Shown piece by piece: positions 1 to 11,381 of a stretch of 64,000 nucleotides of DNA. Source of the DNA: Tillandsia leiboldiana (Eukaryota > Streptophyta > Magnoliopsida > Poales > Bromeliaceae). The notes beneath the pieces were generated by a model, which was not told where the DNA came from, searched no databases, and worked only from the letters and a program-made list of their open reading frames with translations. Made by a program: the position numbers and the translations under genes. Location: the NCBI GenBank assembly GCA_029204045.2, contig CM055063.1:32288810-32352809 (forward strand), given 5' to 3'. Each line of letters begins with the position of its first letter. Positions within the stretch are counted from its first letter, which is position 1.

Positions 1-913
1 CCCTGCAAATTTCAGCTCTAAATTCTACGAAATGAATCCTGGGGAATTTTTGCACCAAAATGTGACAGTGAAGCTCCGAAAATCCAGTGATGTTGCTTGT
101 GCTTCAACATGGGAAAAAAAGTGATCACGATGGCTCTAATGGCCATCCAAGATGATGAAAATGGAGAAGGGTTGGTGGTGAAGCTTTGCTTGAAGTCCTC
201 CAAAAATCCAAGGTCAAAGGAGGAAGAAGGAGGAAGAAGAAGAAGAAGAAAAAAAAGAAGAAGGAGAAGAAAATAAGCTAAATCCCCCTCTTCCCTTCTC
301 TCGGTTGCTACAGGGCCAGCTCGGCCCGCTCGGCCCCGCGGGCCGGGACACGTGGCGACCATCCGGGCCGCCACGTCGCCTGCTTGGGTCGCCCGGATCA
401 AGCCACGCGGCGTGATCCGGGTGGCCGCGGCGCCGCCAATGGGTGCGCGCCGCGTGTCTCCACGCGGGGGACAGCGCTGCGCGCCCACGTGCACGCAGCG
501 GCGGGCCAACTGCGGCCCGCCACGCGCCCCCTGACGCGCCCCGTGGACCGCACTCCCTGCACCGGCCTAATGGGGTGCCGCCACTTGGCACCCCCGGTCC
601 ACAGCCTTCCCATGCGCCCGAAAAGCCCCCAGAACTTCCGGTTGCCCATTTTTGCTCATCCGGACTCCGAAAAATACAACCAAATAGTCTATTTCCATCG
701 TTTTTTCACCCTAAATCCAAATCTGATATTCGTTTCGCGTGAAACCACCTCAAAAAAATTTACGGGGGCATCCGAACACACCATCTCGATCTATTTTTCG
801 CGCTGGGTCCAATCTTGAAGTCCGATTTGCGCGCAAGAACCTCCAACACTCAACAAAAGCCTCTGGAAGCTACCGAGTCAACAGTAAACCTGTCGCGGGG
901 ATTCGGGTCTTCA
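1..913 (-). mobile_element. Partial LTR M (Ty3/gypsy type), only its U3 end in the window
   Basis: Read on the minus strand, the block begins TGAAGACCCGAAT at 913 and runs off the window start. Its landmarks follow the order of the other long LTRs here: a GGACCCAGCGCGAAA segment near 800-815, a CGGAGTCCGGATG segment near 655-670, a GC-rich stretch with a CACGTG G-box at 349-354, then a purine-rich tract (218-275 on the plus strand). I do not find the TATA box seen in its relatives. Open frames across 200-800 follow GC bias and resemble no known protein. The 3' part of the LTR lies outside the window, so solo or complete status is unknown. Confidence 0.7.
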
Positions 914-1113
914 CTGGTCACGGGCTATATTTTCAGACCGCTTTTCCGAAAAAGAACTCCCTTGCGGTGGCCAAACCGCTGGTGTACGTGACAACGCCAT
1001 GAGTCTCACGATCCTATACTCGTGGAAATAGTCGTGGAATGCCTCACGTTTCCATACTCGTGGAATAATTCACAATTCACCTCACGATCCCATAATCGTG
1101 AAACGAACCGATA
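914..1113 (-). mobile_element. Left remnant of E-like LTR (E3), split by element C
   Basis: This stretch resembles the reverse complement of solo LTR E1 around 5830-5880. Both carry a GTGGCCAAAC block followed by a GGTGT block in the same spacing. Its continuation is at 16219 onward, on the other side of element C. The last five bases, CGATA (1109-1113), are the target duplication of C. No coding capacity is seen. Confidence 0.6.
1005..1108. repeat. Three imperfect 38-bp direct repeats
   Basis: CTCACG recurs at 1005, 1043 and 1081. Each copy is followed by a CATA/TATA-CTCGTGGAA-like block. The third copy has drifted and ends at the insertion site of element C. Confidence 0.6.
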
Positions 1114-1908
1114 TGTGAGGACCTGAAATTCCCAGGTTAGGATTCTTGCTTGATTGACAGGTTCTGGAGGCTTAAGTTGAGTTTTGGAAGTGTTTGTGCC
1201 CATATTGGACCCAAGAATTAGACTCAGCGCGAAGTTTGGATTAAGTTTGCTTATCTGGATGCCTTTGGAAAATTTTAGAAATGGAATTTGTCAAAATGGA
1301 CAGTGGATTTGGATTCAGCGTGCGAAAACGATCGAAATGGACTATTTACTTGTATTTATCGGAGCCCGGTCGCCAAAACATGGATTTCGAGGTTTTGGAG
1401 CACTGTTCCGGCGGCCGGAGTAGCGCCGGCGGCGACGGCAGGCGGCAGGGTGAGGCGCAGCTGCTCGGTCCATCGGGAGAGGCGTGCACCGGGGGCTTGG
1501 ATGCGTGGCGGCCCCGGAGTGGCCCGCGCACGAGCGCGCGGTCCATGGGAAGTGCGGCCTGGTGCATGGACCGGGTGGGGCCACGTGGCGGCAACTGGTT
1601 GGCCGGTCCATATGCGCTCGGTCCACGGAGCTGGTGTAGCGGCCTCGGGGCGCGTGCGTGTAGAGGGCGCAGGCGGCAGCGCAGGCGCACACGTGGGCGG
1701 CGTTGACCCCGTTTCCTGCGCTCGGGCGCGCTACGCGTCGGCATTCGCGGCAGGCCACGTGGCGCAAGGTTGGTGGCTAGATCGGCTGTAGCCTGTTTGG
1801 CGGGTGACATGGCACAATCTCAGCAATTCGGGCGCTGGTTGGACGGTGGATTCGGCGACACTGTTTGCGCCCGAAAATTCCGGGCGCCCGAAAAATGCAC
1901 CATGAAGT
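1114..1908 (+). mobile_element. Element C truncated 5' LTR (U3 only)
   Basis: This matches the 3' LTR of the same element (7311-7984, then 12924 onward) up to about 1908. There it jumps directly into internal sequence. The break lies some 25 bp before the position of the TATA box in the intact copy, so the TATA box, transcript start, rest of the LTR, primer site and gag start are missing. The join of GGCTAGATCGGCTGTAGCC near 1772-1790 shows the uninterrupted form of the site where D1 entered the 3' LTR. Confidence 0.82.
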
Positions 1909-2320
1909 GTAGAGGGACGAGGCGCATAGGATATGTGTGACTGGGAGTGGATTGCACCAGGATATCTTTCTGTTTAGTTGGTCCCTCTGTTACTGATTAT
2001 TGACGCCTCGTTGGAGTAGGCGTTGTGTATGGAGCGTGGCGCTGTAGTTCCTTTGGATAGGGATCTGCCACCAGAGGCGAGTTCTGGACTTAGGCGCTTG
2101 GCGCCGGGTGATGGAGGACAGACCGACCGGCAGAGGCATTCCAGATTTCTTCCCCTGGGGAGTGGATTTCTGAGACGCAAAAGGTCGGGTGGACCCCGAT
2201 GGCAGCATTAGCGTTTTTATCAGAGTGGCGCGGCGGTAGCAATGTTGGTGTTATGCGGAGGGCCGCATTCGTCGCCCAGTGTGGGCAGAGGCAGAGGTCG
2301 TGCTCCCTATGTGGTTAATC
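1909..2320 (+). pseudogene. Decayed gag, nucleocapsid-side remnant (element C)
   Basis: The segment aligns by eye with the gag C-terminal region of F (about 41030-41190, minus strand) and of B (about 30008-30120). Shared features are a GDGGQT/EDRGQT-like run near 2105-2130, the FLRRKRSGG block near 2165-2195, and a degenerate zinc-knuckle region with GGPHSSP near 2250-2280. Gag would form the particle that packages element RNA. Stops and frameshifts interrupt every frame. The N-terminal two thirds of gag are absent because of the deletion that also removed most of the 5' LTR. Confidence 0.6.
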
Positions 2321-2810
2321 AAGATATGTTGTGGCAGACTGAGCGATGACCACTTGCGTCAAGCGGATGAATCTGTGCCGCCCGGTTGGAGGGCGCCACA
2401 GCAGCGGATCGGGTTGTCGCAGGTGTGATGTCATCACAGCAGTCGGAGTTAGAGCATGTTGCATTCCTGCATGGGCTAGAGGCAGATTTGTTACCACGTG
2501 CACTAGAGGTACAGGTTCCTGTTGGTGTTGTGCATGTGGAGGAGGCTTGTGGATCATGTCCAGTGCAGTAGAGGCCGCGAGTTATACCGGCAGAATTATT
2601 GGTAATCGTGGCAGTTCGGTGTTTTGACCCTGTGCTTGGGATTGGTTGGCACAGTGCCACAGGATGTTTGACTGCGGCGAGAGAGGACTTTGACCTTCTG
2701 CGAGGCAGATAAGGGGAGGTTTGGTTGTTGAGATTGTTAGAGCACACAGGTTATAGCGACAGTGTGAGAGGTGCTTACGGCGGCACCGGGACTCAAGGAT
2801 ATCCCTGTTG
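2321..2810 (+). pseudogene. Decayed internal segment between gag and reverse transcriptase (element C)
   Basis: Not identifiable by itself. It is clearly the same sequence as the minus strand of 28600-29250 in element F: both contain GGTTGGAGGGCGCCAC, GCACTAGAGGTACAGGTTCC and GGATCATGTCCAGTGCAG. By position it should include protease and the gag-pro junction, but I see no D-S/T-G active-site motif in a readable frame. Confidence 0.5.
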
Positions 2811-3510
2811 CCCACGAGATCCCGGGTGTGATTTCACCTGAGCTGTTGATGATGCCGCCGGTTAGGGAGATAGAGATTGCGTTTGACGTGGTTCGGGGAA
2901 CCGCGCCGCCCTCGACAGCACCTCATTGGATATCGCCAGTGGAGTAATTAGAGAGCTGACGGCGCAGTCGCAGGATCTGATGGATCGAGGGGTCTGTTTG
3001 ACCCAGTGCCACGTCGTTGATACACGACGGTGAGGGTTCGTTGTGGTTTGAGCACAGGCAGGTCCGGATATTATTTAGGACCTTTTGATGGAGCTATACT
3101 CCGGCAGTTATTGTATGATGCGAGTACCTACTTGGAATCAGACAGCCGAGGACTTTGCCTAGACGGCGTTCAAGACCTGGTGAAGGCATTATGAGCTCAT
3201 AGTGAGGCCAATTGGATTGATTAATGCCCTGCCACTCTTATGGTTTGAGGAATTGTGCTCCAGCTATACTTGATTGGATGGGTAGCAGGATTCTCCGGGG
3301 ATATTTTGATTTACTCCCAAAGCGACTTGGAGCACGTGGAGCACTTGTGGATGTGCTACAATGCCTGTGCGGAAGAAGCTGTATGTCGTGTTATTGAGGT
3401 ACAAGTTTTAGCTTCAGAAGCATATTTCTTGGGTCACATTGTTTTAGCCGTAAGGGCGGCTGTAGAAACCCGACCAAAATGGATGTTATTCGAGATTGGC
3501 TGAGATCAAC
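2811..3510 (+). pseudogene. Reverse transcriptase remnant (element C)
   Basis: The first part (2811-2960) reads as the start of a Ty3/gypsy reverse transcriptase, with MPPVREIE and RGTAPPSTAPH-like residues. After damaged sequence, 3293-3500 reads as the palm region, with GDILIYSQSDLEHVEHL and LASEAYFLGHIV. The polymerase active-site aspartate pair is not intact, since the residue before DILIYS is glycine where the family has aspartate. The enzyme would copy element RNA into DNA. Frame changes and a large deletion between the two parts rule out activity. Confidence 0.8.
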
Positions 3511-3574
3511 ATTTATTCTTGAGGTGAGGAGCTTCTTGGACTTGGCAGTGCCAGGAGAGCATGGCTAATGGATA

Positions 3575-3757
3575 ATGAGACTGATACCAGCGCCAATTTT
3601 TGTATTGTCAGTGATGAGAGATGGATTTGCTAGTTATAGTGATGCCTCCCATTGTGGCTGTGGAGTTGCTGTTAGATTATTGATGAGCGTCCAGTATCAC
3701 CCCGACAAAGCCACTGTGGTGGCGGATACCTTGAGCGGGAGAGCTGTTTGGGGTTGA
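3575..3757 (+). pseudogene. RNase H remnant with internal deletion (element C)
   Basis: A short open stretch begins with FASYSDASHCGCG, matching the first catalytic-aspartate block of Ty3/gypsy RNase H. It then jumps to VQYHPDKATVVADTLS, the end of that domain. The middle (about 80 residues in intact copies, present in element L at 53564-54379) is missing. RNase H normally degrades the RNA strand during reverse transcription. Confidence 0.8.
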
Positions 3758-3892
3758 GTTTGATGATTCCACAGCTGGCGCTGTGTGGGGCTGTTGAGGT
3801 CAGCAGGGCTTGTGGTTGTGTCCCTGAAGGTTCCTTTTGATGGTAGACCGCGGCTGAGTAGCCCACTCGGATGGTCAGGATTCGGGAGTGAC
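3758..3892 (+). other. Residual internal sequence of element C before E1
   Basis: No protein match is visible. The last five bases, GTGAC (3888-3892), are the target duplication of solo LTR E1, repeated at 6839-6843. Confidence 0.6.
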
Positions 3893-4374
3893 TGTAATAT
3901 CATGGATTTTGTAACACTTAATACCTCCTGCTAATAAAGTTTCCGTTTAATGTAATTAACGTAACGGGTTTAATTAAGTCGTTAATTCGGAGGTGCGGGT
4001 ATTTTTCTGCGATAGAGATCGGAAAACGGAGAATGGCAGTGCGATCGGATCCGGATTCCGACTTACGGAACTCCCGAAAAGGGGTAGAAAGTGATCGCAA
4101 TGGCCAGGGGTGCATCGAAATCCGCGTAAGTGATTTGGCAAGCTTTCCGAGGAAAAAGGATAGAATTATCTTTAAGAAATTATCCTGAAGAATCTAAATT
4201 GAGGAATTAATTAATTGGAGAATTAGTTAATTGGAGAATTAAATAATTGGGGGAATTAATTAATTAAGGAATTAATTAATTGGGAATTTTAAATACCCAA
4301 AGTGGTGATTGTCGTACGAAAAGATATTTCGTTATCTTCTCCCGAAAGAAAGAGAGAAAAAAAAAAAAAAGACG

Positions 4375-4415
4375 AAACCCTAACCGGAGGAAACAAGAAG
4401 AAAGGCGAAACCCTA
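4375..4415 (+). promoter_or_regulatory. Pair of telobox motifs in LTR E1
   Basis: AAACCCTA occurs at 4375-4382 and 4408-4415. Both are conserved in E2 (41829-41836, 41887-41894). Teloboxes are common near transcription starts of plant translation-related genes; a promoter role here is inferred. Confidence 0.5.
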
Positions 4416-4649
4416 ATCGAAAGAGAACGGTGGAGAAGAAGGTGAAAGCTAAAGGATCCAAACCCTCCCGACGAACGCGCCAAAACCGGGAGCGAGAACG
4501 AATAGCCGTCTCCTACGATTAGAGGTAAACTAATTTTATTTTGGTATAGTTTCGCTCGGTTTTTGGGTATCGGTCTTTCATGAAGTCTAGGAGTAGGCGT
4601 TTGCTACCCAACGTGTCGCGACGCGAAGCCCTAAGGCATCGCCGCGCGA

Positions 4650-5440
4650 CCGTAATGCGCGTCGCGCGGGGACGGTGCCCACGCGGCCGCGGCTAGAGCC
4701 GCGCGGTATCAAGCTCCCCGCGTGGCAGCGGCTAGGGTAAATGCCGCGCAGGGCCGGTGCCCGCGCGGCCGCGGCAAAGGCCGCGCGGGGCCGGTGCCCG
4801 CGCGGCCGCGGATCGTGCCGCGCGGGGTGGGTGCCTGCGCTGCGGCGGCATCGCACGCTGCGCGGGGCCATGCCCGCGCGGAGGCCGCGGCGCGTGCCGC
4901 GCGGGGCGGGTGCCCGCGCGGCGGCGGCATCGCACGCCGCGCGGGGCCATGCCCGCGCGGCGGCTGCGGCGCGTGCCGCGCGGGGCGGGTGCCCGCGCGG
5001 CGGCGGCATCGCACGCCGCGCGGGGCCATGCCCGCGCGGCGGCCGCGGCGCGTGGCGGGTGCCCGCGCGGCGGCGGCATCGCACGCCGCGCGGGGCCATG
5101 CCCGCGCGGCGGCCGCGGCGCGTGCCGCGCAGGGCGGGTGCCCGCGCGGCGGCGGCATCGCATGCCGCGCGGGGGCGCGGGCTGGTGCCCGTGCGGTTGC
5201 GGCGCGCAGGGTTGGTGCCCGCCCGGCCGCGGCGGTTACCGCGCGGGGCCGGCGCCCGCGCGGCCGCGGTTTGCGCCATGCGAGGCCGAGGTCCGCACGA
5301 TCGCGGAAGGTGCCGCGCGGGGTTGGTGCCCGTGCGGCCGCGGCTTGCACCGCGCGGAGCTAGGGCCCGCGCGGTCACGACAAACGCCGCGCGGGGCTGG
5401 TGCCCGCGCGGCCGTACGTCCCGTGACACCGCGGGGGCGG
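4650..5440. repeat. GC-rich array of about 20 short hairpin units in LTR E1
   Basis: Units of 37-40 bp repeat the plan CCGCGCGGG, a 6-8 base loop, then CCCGCGCGG, followed by a GCGGC-rich linker. Each unit can fold on itself with a 9-bp stem on either strand. Because many units are a multiple of three, all frames stay open for long distances and give spurious reading frames rich in Arg, Ala, Pro and Gly. Confidence 0.85.
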
Positions 5441-6843
5441 CCGCGTCGCTCGACGCGCACGGGCGCCACCGCCGGGTCAAGTTGTCCTTAGTGTTTTGAG
5501 TTGTTTGGGCTCGGTTTATCCACTACTATATTGTTGGTCTGACCATGGCTCTTTTGGGGACTACTTCTAGGTCCGGGCGTCAACAGAGAGCAAGGTTCAG
5601 TCTCCGGAATACGCGTTTCGCATAATCAAGGTGGGTAGGTGTTGGTTATTACCGGTGAGGTGTCATTTCCGAATACTCGTTGTGATAAAGTAGATATGGT
5701 TATAATTTGGCTAACCCCCTAGCATGTGAATCCCTTTACTATTTCAATCAAGCGGCTGCGGTCGCAGGTGCGTTATACTGTTCTGGTTATAGCGGGTGAG
5801 GTCGCAAGGCATTAAAATTACTCATATTGCTTACACGCACACCGGCAGTTTGGCCACTGCAGAGGGTGTATTTTTCCGGAAAGATGGTAAGTCGTTTACC
5901 CGTGTACCCCACAATGGGAGGTTAGTGGGGACCCCTCAAGGGGAGGCGGCTGCTACTTGGGCAGTCGAGGGGTTGGAGGCACCAAGAAGATGAGTACGGT
6001 ATTGGGGTTGGTGCCCAAAATATTCTGAAAGCTGGGGTAGGTGCCCAGCGGGACTTTCAACAGGGATTTGGCGATACATGAGGGGGATGGGGAAAAGTAA
6101 ATGCTCCGGTGATTCGGTGTGTTCATTCTATTATTGCGTTTACTTGCATGCTTTCTACTTTATCAGTCACTGACAACCCACACTGTGACAGGTTCGAGTA
6201 GGGGTGGAATTCGGGACGACGGTGAGGCATCAGTTAGAGGACACTAGCCAAGAGGGCTAGTAAAACGATACTTTATTTTAGTTATTTTTGGTTATGGCAT
6301 AACTATGTTTAGTTCAACTGTGGTTCATATACTGTGGCTTCTGATGGATGTTGGGTGGAGGACTTTCTTATAATTAACTGGTGAATGATAGGATGTGTAA
6401 TTGTGGCTTGTTTTCAAATACAAACCGGTTTCAAAGATGTTTTCAAAGCAAGTGCCGTGTGGGCACCGATTTTAAAACCCGTGGATTTATCCTTTCAAGT
6501 TAATGGCCGCACAAAAAGTTTGCGAAAACGATTTAGAAAACTGGGTGTCGTGTGGGCACCGATTTTCAAAACCCATGGGTTTATGCTATAGACTGTATAA
6601 GATAGCGGTGATGGTTTGATGTACTATATCCTTCCCTCGTTGCATGTCATGATTGGAATGGTTAAAGCATTGGAATTGATTGTGACGCCGTGCATATACA
6701 AAGGAGACTCCGCCCGTTTGGGGAGTGAATTTGTATATGCGGCGGGTCTGATACGCGCCGGAGGCAAGGTTCATGTAATTATTTAAGAAAAAAAAATGGG
6801 TACGTTTTCCGCTCCTTTAGAACCTCCGGGGCGTGACAGTGAC

Positions 6844-7298
6844 CGAGTGAGGACCCCTCTTTGTTAGGGCTCTTTTCCTTATTGGATAATAGTGTGGGTA
6901 TGCTTCAGGTTGCCTTGGTTGAGTTGACACAGGATGTGGTTTGGTGCGTGTTGCACTGGTGGTTATTTTATTTCCCCCAACATTTTGTTGGAGTCCCTAA
7001 GGTTTTCCACGTCTCAGCTCAGGAGTGATGTGCTTTTGGATCCCTCGCCCGTGATTGACTCGCCCCTTTTGAGATCTGTGAGTGTTTGGAATACGAGGGA
7101 CGCCCGTTGCGAATTCTGGCTCGTGAGGTGAGGGAATTGCGCAATAGGGCAATGCCGTACTGGTTATTGTTATTATTGAGGAGTAATCATGGGGAGTGAG
7201 TGGCGACTTGGGAGCTAGAGACGGTGATTATGAGTACCTACCCTTGATTTTGAGACACCTTTTGAGTTATGTTAGTTTCGAGGACGAAACTTTCTTTT
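6844..7298 (+). pseudogene. Integrase C-terminal remnant with chromo-like tail (element C)
   Basis: Following the E1 insertion, 7035-7240 can be read, with frame changes, as the end of a Ty3/gypsy integrase: SPVIDSP, then the LREVRELRNRAMP-type block, then VATWELE and a STYP end. This is the region preceding and including the chromo-like domain, which in chromoviruses tethers integration to chromatin. It ends at the conserved GTTTCGAGGACGAAAC segment (7276-7291) that precedes the polypurine tract in B, C and F. Several stops are present. Confidence 0.7.
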
Positions 7299-7310
7299 AG
7301 TGGGGGAGGA
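7299..7310 (+). other. Polypurine tract of element C
   Basis: AGTGGGGGAGGA directly abuts the TGTGAGGACC start of the 3' LTR. The same tract abuts the LTRs of B (31402-31413, 37140-37151) and, on the minus strand, F (28307-28318). It would prime plus-strand DNA synthesis. Confidence 0.9.
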
Positions 7311-7984
7311 TGTGAGGACCCGAAATTCCCACGTTAGGATTCTTGCTTGATTGACAGCTTCTGGAGGCTTAAGTTGAGTTTTGGAAATGTTTGTGCGCAT
7401 ATTGGACCCAAGAATTAGACTCAGTGCGAAGTTTGGATTAAGTTTGCTTATCTGGATGCCTTCGACAAATTTTAGAAATGGAATTTGGCAAAACGGACAG
7501 CGGATTTGGATTCAGCGCGCGAAAACGATCGAAATGGACTATTTACATATATTTATCGGAGCCCGGTCGCCAAAACACGGATTTCGAGGCTTTGGAGCAC
7601 TGTTCCGGCGGCCGGAGTAGTGCCGGTGGCGACGACAGGCGGCGGAGCGCGGCGGCGGGGTGAGGCACAGTCGCTCGGTCCACCGGGCGAGGCGTGCACG
7701 GGGGGCTTGGACGCGTGGCGGCCCCGGAGTGGCGGGCGCACGAGCGCGCGGTCCATGGGAAGTGCGGCCTGGTGCATGGACCGGGCAGGGCCACGTGGCG
7801 GCCACTGGTTGGCCGATCCACGTGCGCTCGGTCCACGGAGCTGGTGTAGCGGCCTTGGGGCGCGTGCGTGTAGAGGGCGCAGGCGCGCACGTGGGCGGCA
7901 TTGACCGCGTTTCCCGCGCTCGGGCGCGCCACGCATCGGCATCCGCGGCAGGTCACATGGCGCAAGGTTGGTGGCTAGATCAGC
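7311..7984 (+). mobile_element. Element C 3' LTR, first part (U3)
   Basis: This starts TGTGAGGACC right after the polypurine tract and parallels 1114-1780. It includes the CGCGCGAAAACGATCGAAATGG-type block (written here in part), GC-rich DNA with CCACGTGGC motifs near 7790-7800, and ends TCAGC (7980-7984), the target duplication of D1. The LTR resumes at 12924. Confidence 0.9.
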
Positions 7985-8588
7985 TGTCACGCCCCGAGTC
8001 CGCCAATTTGTACGGTTCGGGCACGCCAACAGACCCGCCAATCGGGTAAGACCTTTTCCTACCCGAAAGGAACGGTAACATCCATAATAACACAGCAAGT
8101 GTATGCGGAAGCTCAATATCAGAGTACTAAAAATCACTACAAATTTAAAACTTTCATTCAATAACAAATAGTTAATGCGGAAATGAAAGCATACAAGAGT
8201 GAACCATAACTTAAATTTATTACACTTTACATTTCTGAACTTGCAAATAAAATTATTACAATTCCTTTACATAAATTTCCTCACCATACAAGGTTCACTC
8301 AAGAAATATATAAAAAGGGGTACCTCTGCTAGACCCTCTAGGTCTCTATGCTGCTGGGCTCTTGCCCCTGTCGTATGCCTCGCCGTCTGCATCTGAACCG
8401 TCTCGACCGCTGTATCCATACCTGAACCTGTGGGGGGGGGGGGTCACCCAAGGGGTGTGAGAACTCCGACAGAGTTCCCAGTGGGTTCAACCACTGAGAA
8501 AAAATATCCTACACCACTTGGTCCAATGGAAGCAATAACAATAGTATGCTAGGAAATCTAAAATCCTCAATATCAAAATGCGGCTAAG

Positions 8589-8608
8589 CTATATATATAT
8601 ATATATAT
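8589..8608. repeat. TA microsatellite
   Basis: An uninterrupted run of alternating T and A lies inside D1. A run of about ten to twelve G occurs nearby at 8429-8440. Confidence 0.8.
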
Positions 8609-10950
8609 CACTATCTGTATACTCATCGATCCAGCACTACTCTGTCTAGCCATACTAGGCTACTAAGCACCAACTCGGCCACTATGCCACTGTATATAGG
8701 GTCAAGCTAACCCGGCCACCTTGGCCACTCTATTTTTCTTTATTCTTTAAATTCTGGTGCTTTAGTTCAAGTTAACCCTCAGAAATTCTTATCCAACGGG
8801 CCCCAGCCCGGTAGTCCTGCTACCATAAGATAAGATTTCTAAGGTTGCCGATAACACCCGCAAGTGCTACCCCGCCCAACGGGGAACTTGTCCTACGGGT
8901 CACTGCCCGGGAGAGGGACACTGCCCATGGCTCCGACAAGGCTACTTTTTACCCCCGAAGGTACGCTCGTTTTATCTTTATATTTTCTTTCTTTTCTTTT
9001 CTTTTTCTTTCTCTTTTTGCTTTAGTTCTTAGCCTCTTTGCCTTTGAACACTTGCTTTCCTTTCTTATTCGAGCTTATAGCTCCCTTTTTGCCACTGGCA
9101 AATCTCTTTTTCTTTCCCTTGAGCATTTAGCTCATTGCTTTCACTTTAAGCCTTTCGAAAGTACCTCATCCGAAGGGTCACTGCCCAGGGAGTCCTGCTC
9201 CACATGACGAGTCTCAAATTCGAAGGCGTCTGTTACATTCTCTTTCTGTTCCCTTTTATCTTAAGCAATTTGCTTGTCTTGGTTATTAAGCCTCTTTTAG
9301 CTTACTTTTAAACTTTGCCTTTTGCATTAATTACCTCTTATCCTAGGTCTCGCCATAAGGATAACCAGAGGGTCTCTTGGACTCTTATCATTCCCTTTCA
9401 TTTATTTAACTCAGATTGAAGTTAAAGTTGCTGTCCATTTGCCCAAGCACCCTATGACCCACTCTAGGGTTGTATTATTTAGCTTTTTGACTTTGTGATT
9501 ACACAAACTTTTCCTTAGAGTTTGACTCTAAGTTGATCACTTTGCTATTAGTTTAATTCATTAAACTTTGTGGCCACATACTCTTTTCTTTGCCGAACCT
9601 GGAGTTACATTATCTCTATTTACCTGTTGCACCTTGCATTTAGAGTTAACTTAACTCTAATCCATTTTCCGTGAGTATAAACTCTACTAGTTCACCTTAG
9701 GTTCTCTTACCTAAGTTTCATATCACGTTTAACCTAGAGTTCCTTGACTCTATGTTGACTAGTCTATTCTCCACTCACTAACTTACCTTAGGTTTCCTTT
9801 ACCTAAGTCTTATATCATGCTCATCCTAGAGTCCTTGACTCTATGTTGATCACTCTATCTAAAGTCCTTAGGTTATCTCCTAAGATAATGCCACTCATTC
9901 AATCCTAGGATAAACTTCTAAGTTTGATCCACTCATTAACCCTGAGTCTAAGTTTTCTCCTAGTCTTACTACCAACATGTCCTTTTCCTTATGCTTTCAC
10001 ATGATTCCTAGGGCTATACCCTAACATGATCACAATCATGAAATAATAAATCCCTTCTTATGCATGCGATTATTTCCATCTCAATCATGAATAATATTCA
10101 TCGTCTATGTAGATAAATCAAAATTTCATTTCCCTCTATATTCATTTAAACATGTAAATACATCATCTATTTTTCTTTTTCCATCATTCATAATCACAAT
10201 TAAAATTACACTACACTAGCATGCTTACTATAATGCTTCAAAATCAAAAGCAGAGGAAAAAGTGGAGAGGTCACCCATTTTCGGTAGAATCCCCCACCTC
10301 GGTGTATTCTTTTGGTCCTTGAAGGAGACAATTTCAACTCCTTGGATCCGTGAGACTTCCCTACATTGTAAGGAAAGCAAAAGATAAATCAATTGCTTTT
10401 ACATGATTCACTAAAATTCATAAGGCGGTAAAACTAACCCCTTTTTCACAACTTAAAGGGAAAAATCCCTATTTGGTCATTTTCCCCCACCAAAAGGCTA
10501 ATTTTTGATTGGTTCGTAAAAATAAGAGGAGAATAATCCTCCCATGGCATATTGCCAAAAAGAAACTTGCTCAACTCGATCCGGAGTCAAAACGCTCTCA
10601 AAAATTCGAGAAAAGCTCAATTTGAGCAATTTCCCCCCAATTCACCGATTTTGTATTTTGGCAAATCGAGAATTCGCATTGAAAAATTGGAGAGAACTCA
10701 ATCTGAGCAATTCCCCCAATTTACCGATTTCGATCATTGAAAGCATCAAGAATTTTTCATCATTTCATTCTTCTTCAAAAATTTGAGAGAAGCTCACATT
10801 GAGCAATATCCCATCAATTCTTGATTTTGCTCATTGAAGAAAAGAGAAGAAGAAATTAAATTCTTCTTTTTTTTTTTTTTTTTTTCTTTTCTTTCTCCTT
10901 TCTTCTCCTTTCTTCTTTTCCTTTTTTTTTTCTTTTTTTTTTGTAAGGTC

Positions 10951-11381
10951 TCCTGCTGCTGGGCAGCAGCATGCATAGCTGCTGCCCAGGCAGCAGCTTC
11001 TGCTGCAGCTGCTGGCCTGTTGGCAGCAGCAGCTGCAGCAGCAGCCATCCCTGCAGCTGCACAAGGCAGCTGCATGAGCAGCTGCCAAGGCAGCTGCAAG
11101 TGCAGCTGCCTGGCAGCTGCCCTCCCTCTCTTTTTTTTTTCTTCTTTTTTTTTTTTTGCCTGCTGGCTGCACATGGCAGCAGCAGCTTAGGCTGCTGCTG
11201 CCAAGCCTGCTGGCAGCAGCAGCCTCAGCTGCTGCTGCGCATGGCAGCAGCAGCTTATGCTGCTGCTGCCAAGCCTGCTGGCAGCAGCAGCCTCAGCTGC
11301 TGCTGCTGGCCTATTGGCAGCAGCAGCTCATGCTGCTGCTGCACCTTCTCGTGCTGGCAGCAGCAGCTTGAGCTGCTGCTG

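Larger units (their letters stand above)
3893..6838 (+). mobile_element. Solo LTR E1 nested in element C
   Basis: This 2946-bp block opens TGTAATATCATGG and closes GGGGCGTGACA, flanked by identical 5-bp duplications GTGAC (3888-3892, 6839-6843). There is no internal region, primer site or coding sequence, so it is a solo LTR left by recombination between two LTRs. Its closest relative is E2 at 41395-44312 (same orientation); H at 63154 is a reversed partial copy. Landmarks are two AAACCCTA teloboxes (4375-4382, 4408-4415) after an A-rich stretch, a GC-rich hairpin array (4650-5440), a GTCAAGTTGTC block near 5476, and a TGTATATGCGGCGGGTC block near 6731. Confidence 0.9.

Noticed and set aside
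4587..5499. Several overlapping open frames of 140-297 residues on both strands, rich in Arg, Ala, Gly and Pro
   Set aside because: They come from a GC-rich tandem array with period near 39, which keeps all frames open. The same happens in E2 (42083-42966). No start context, domain or codon pattern supports a gene.
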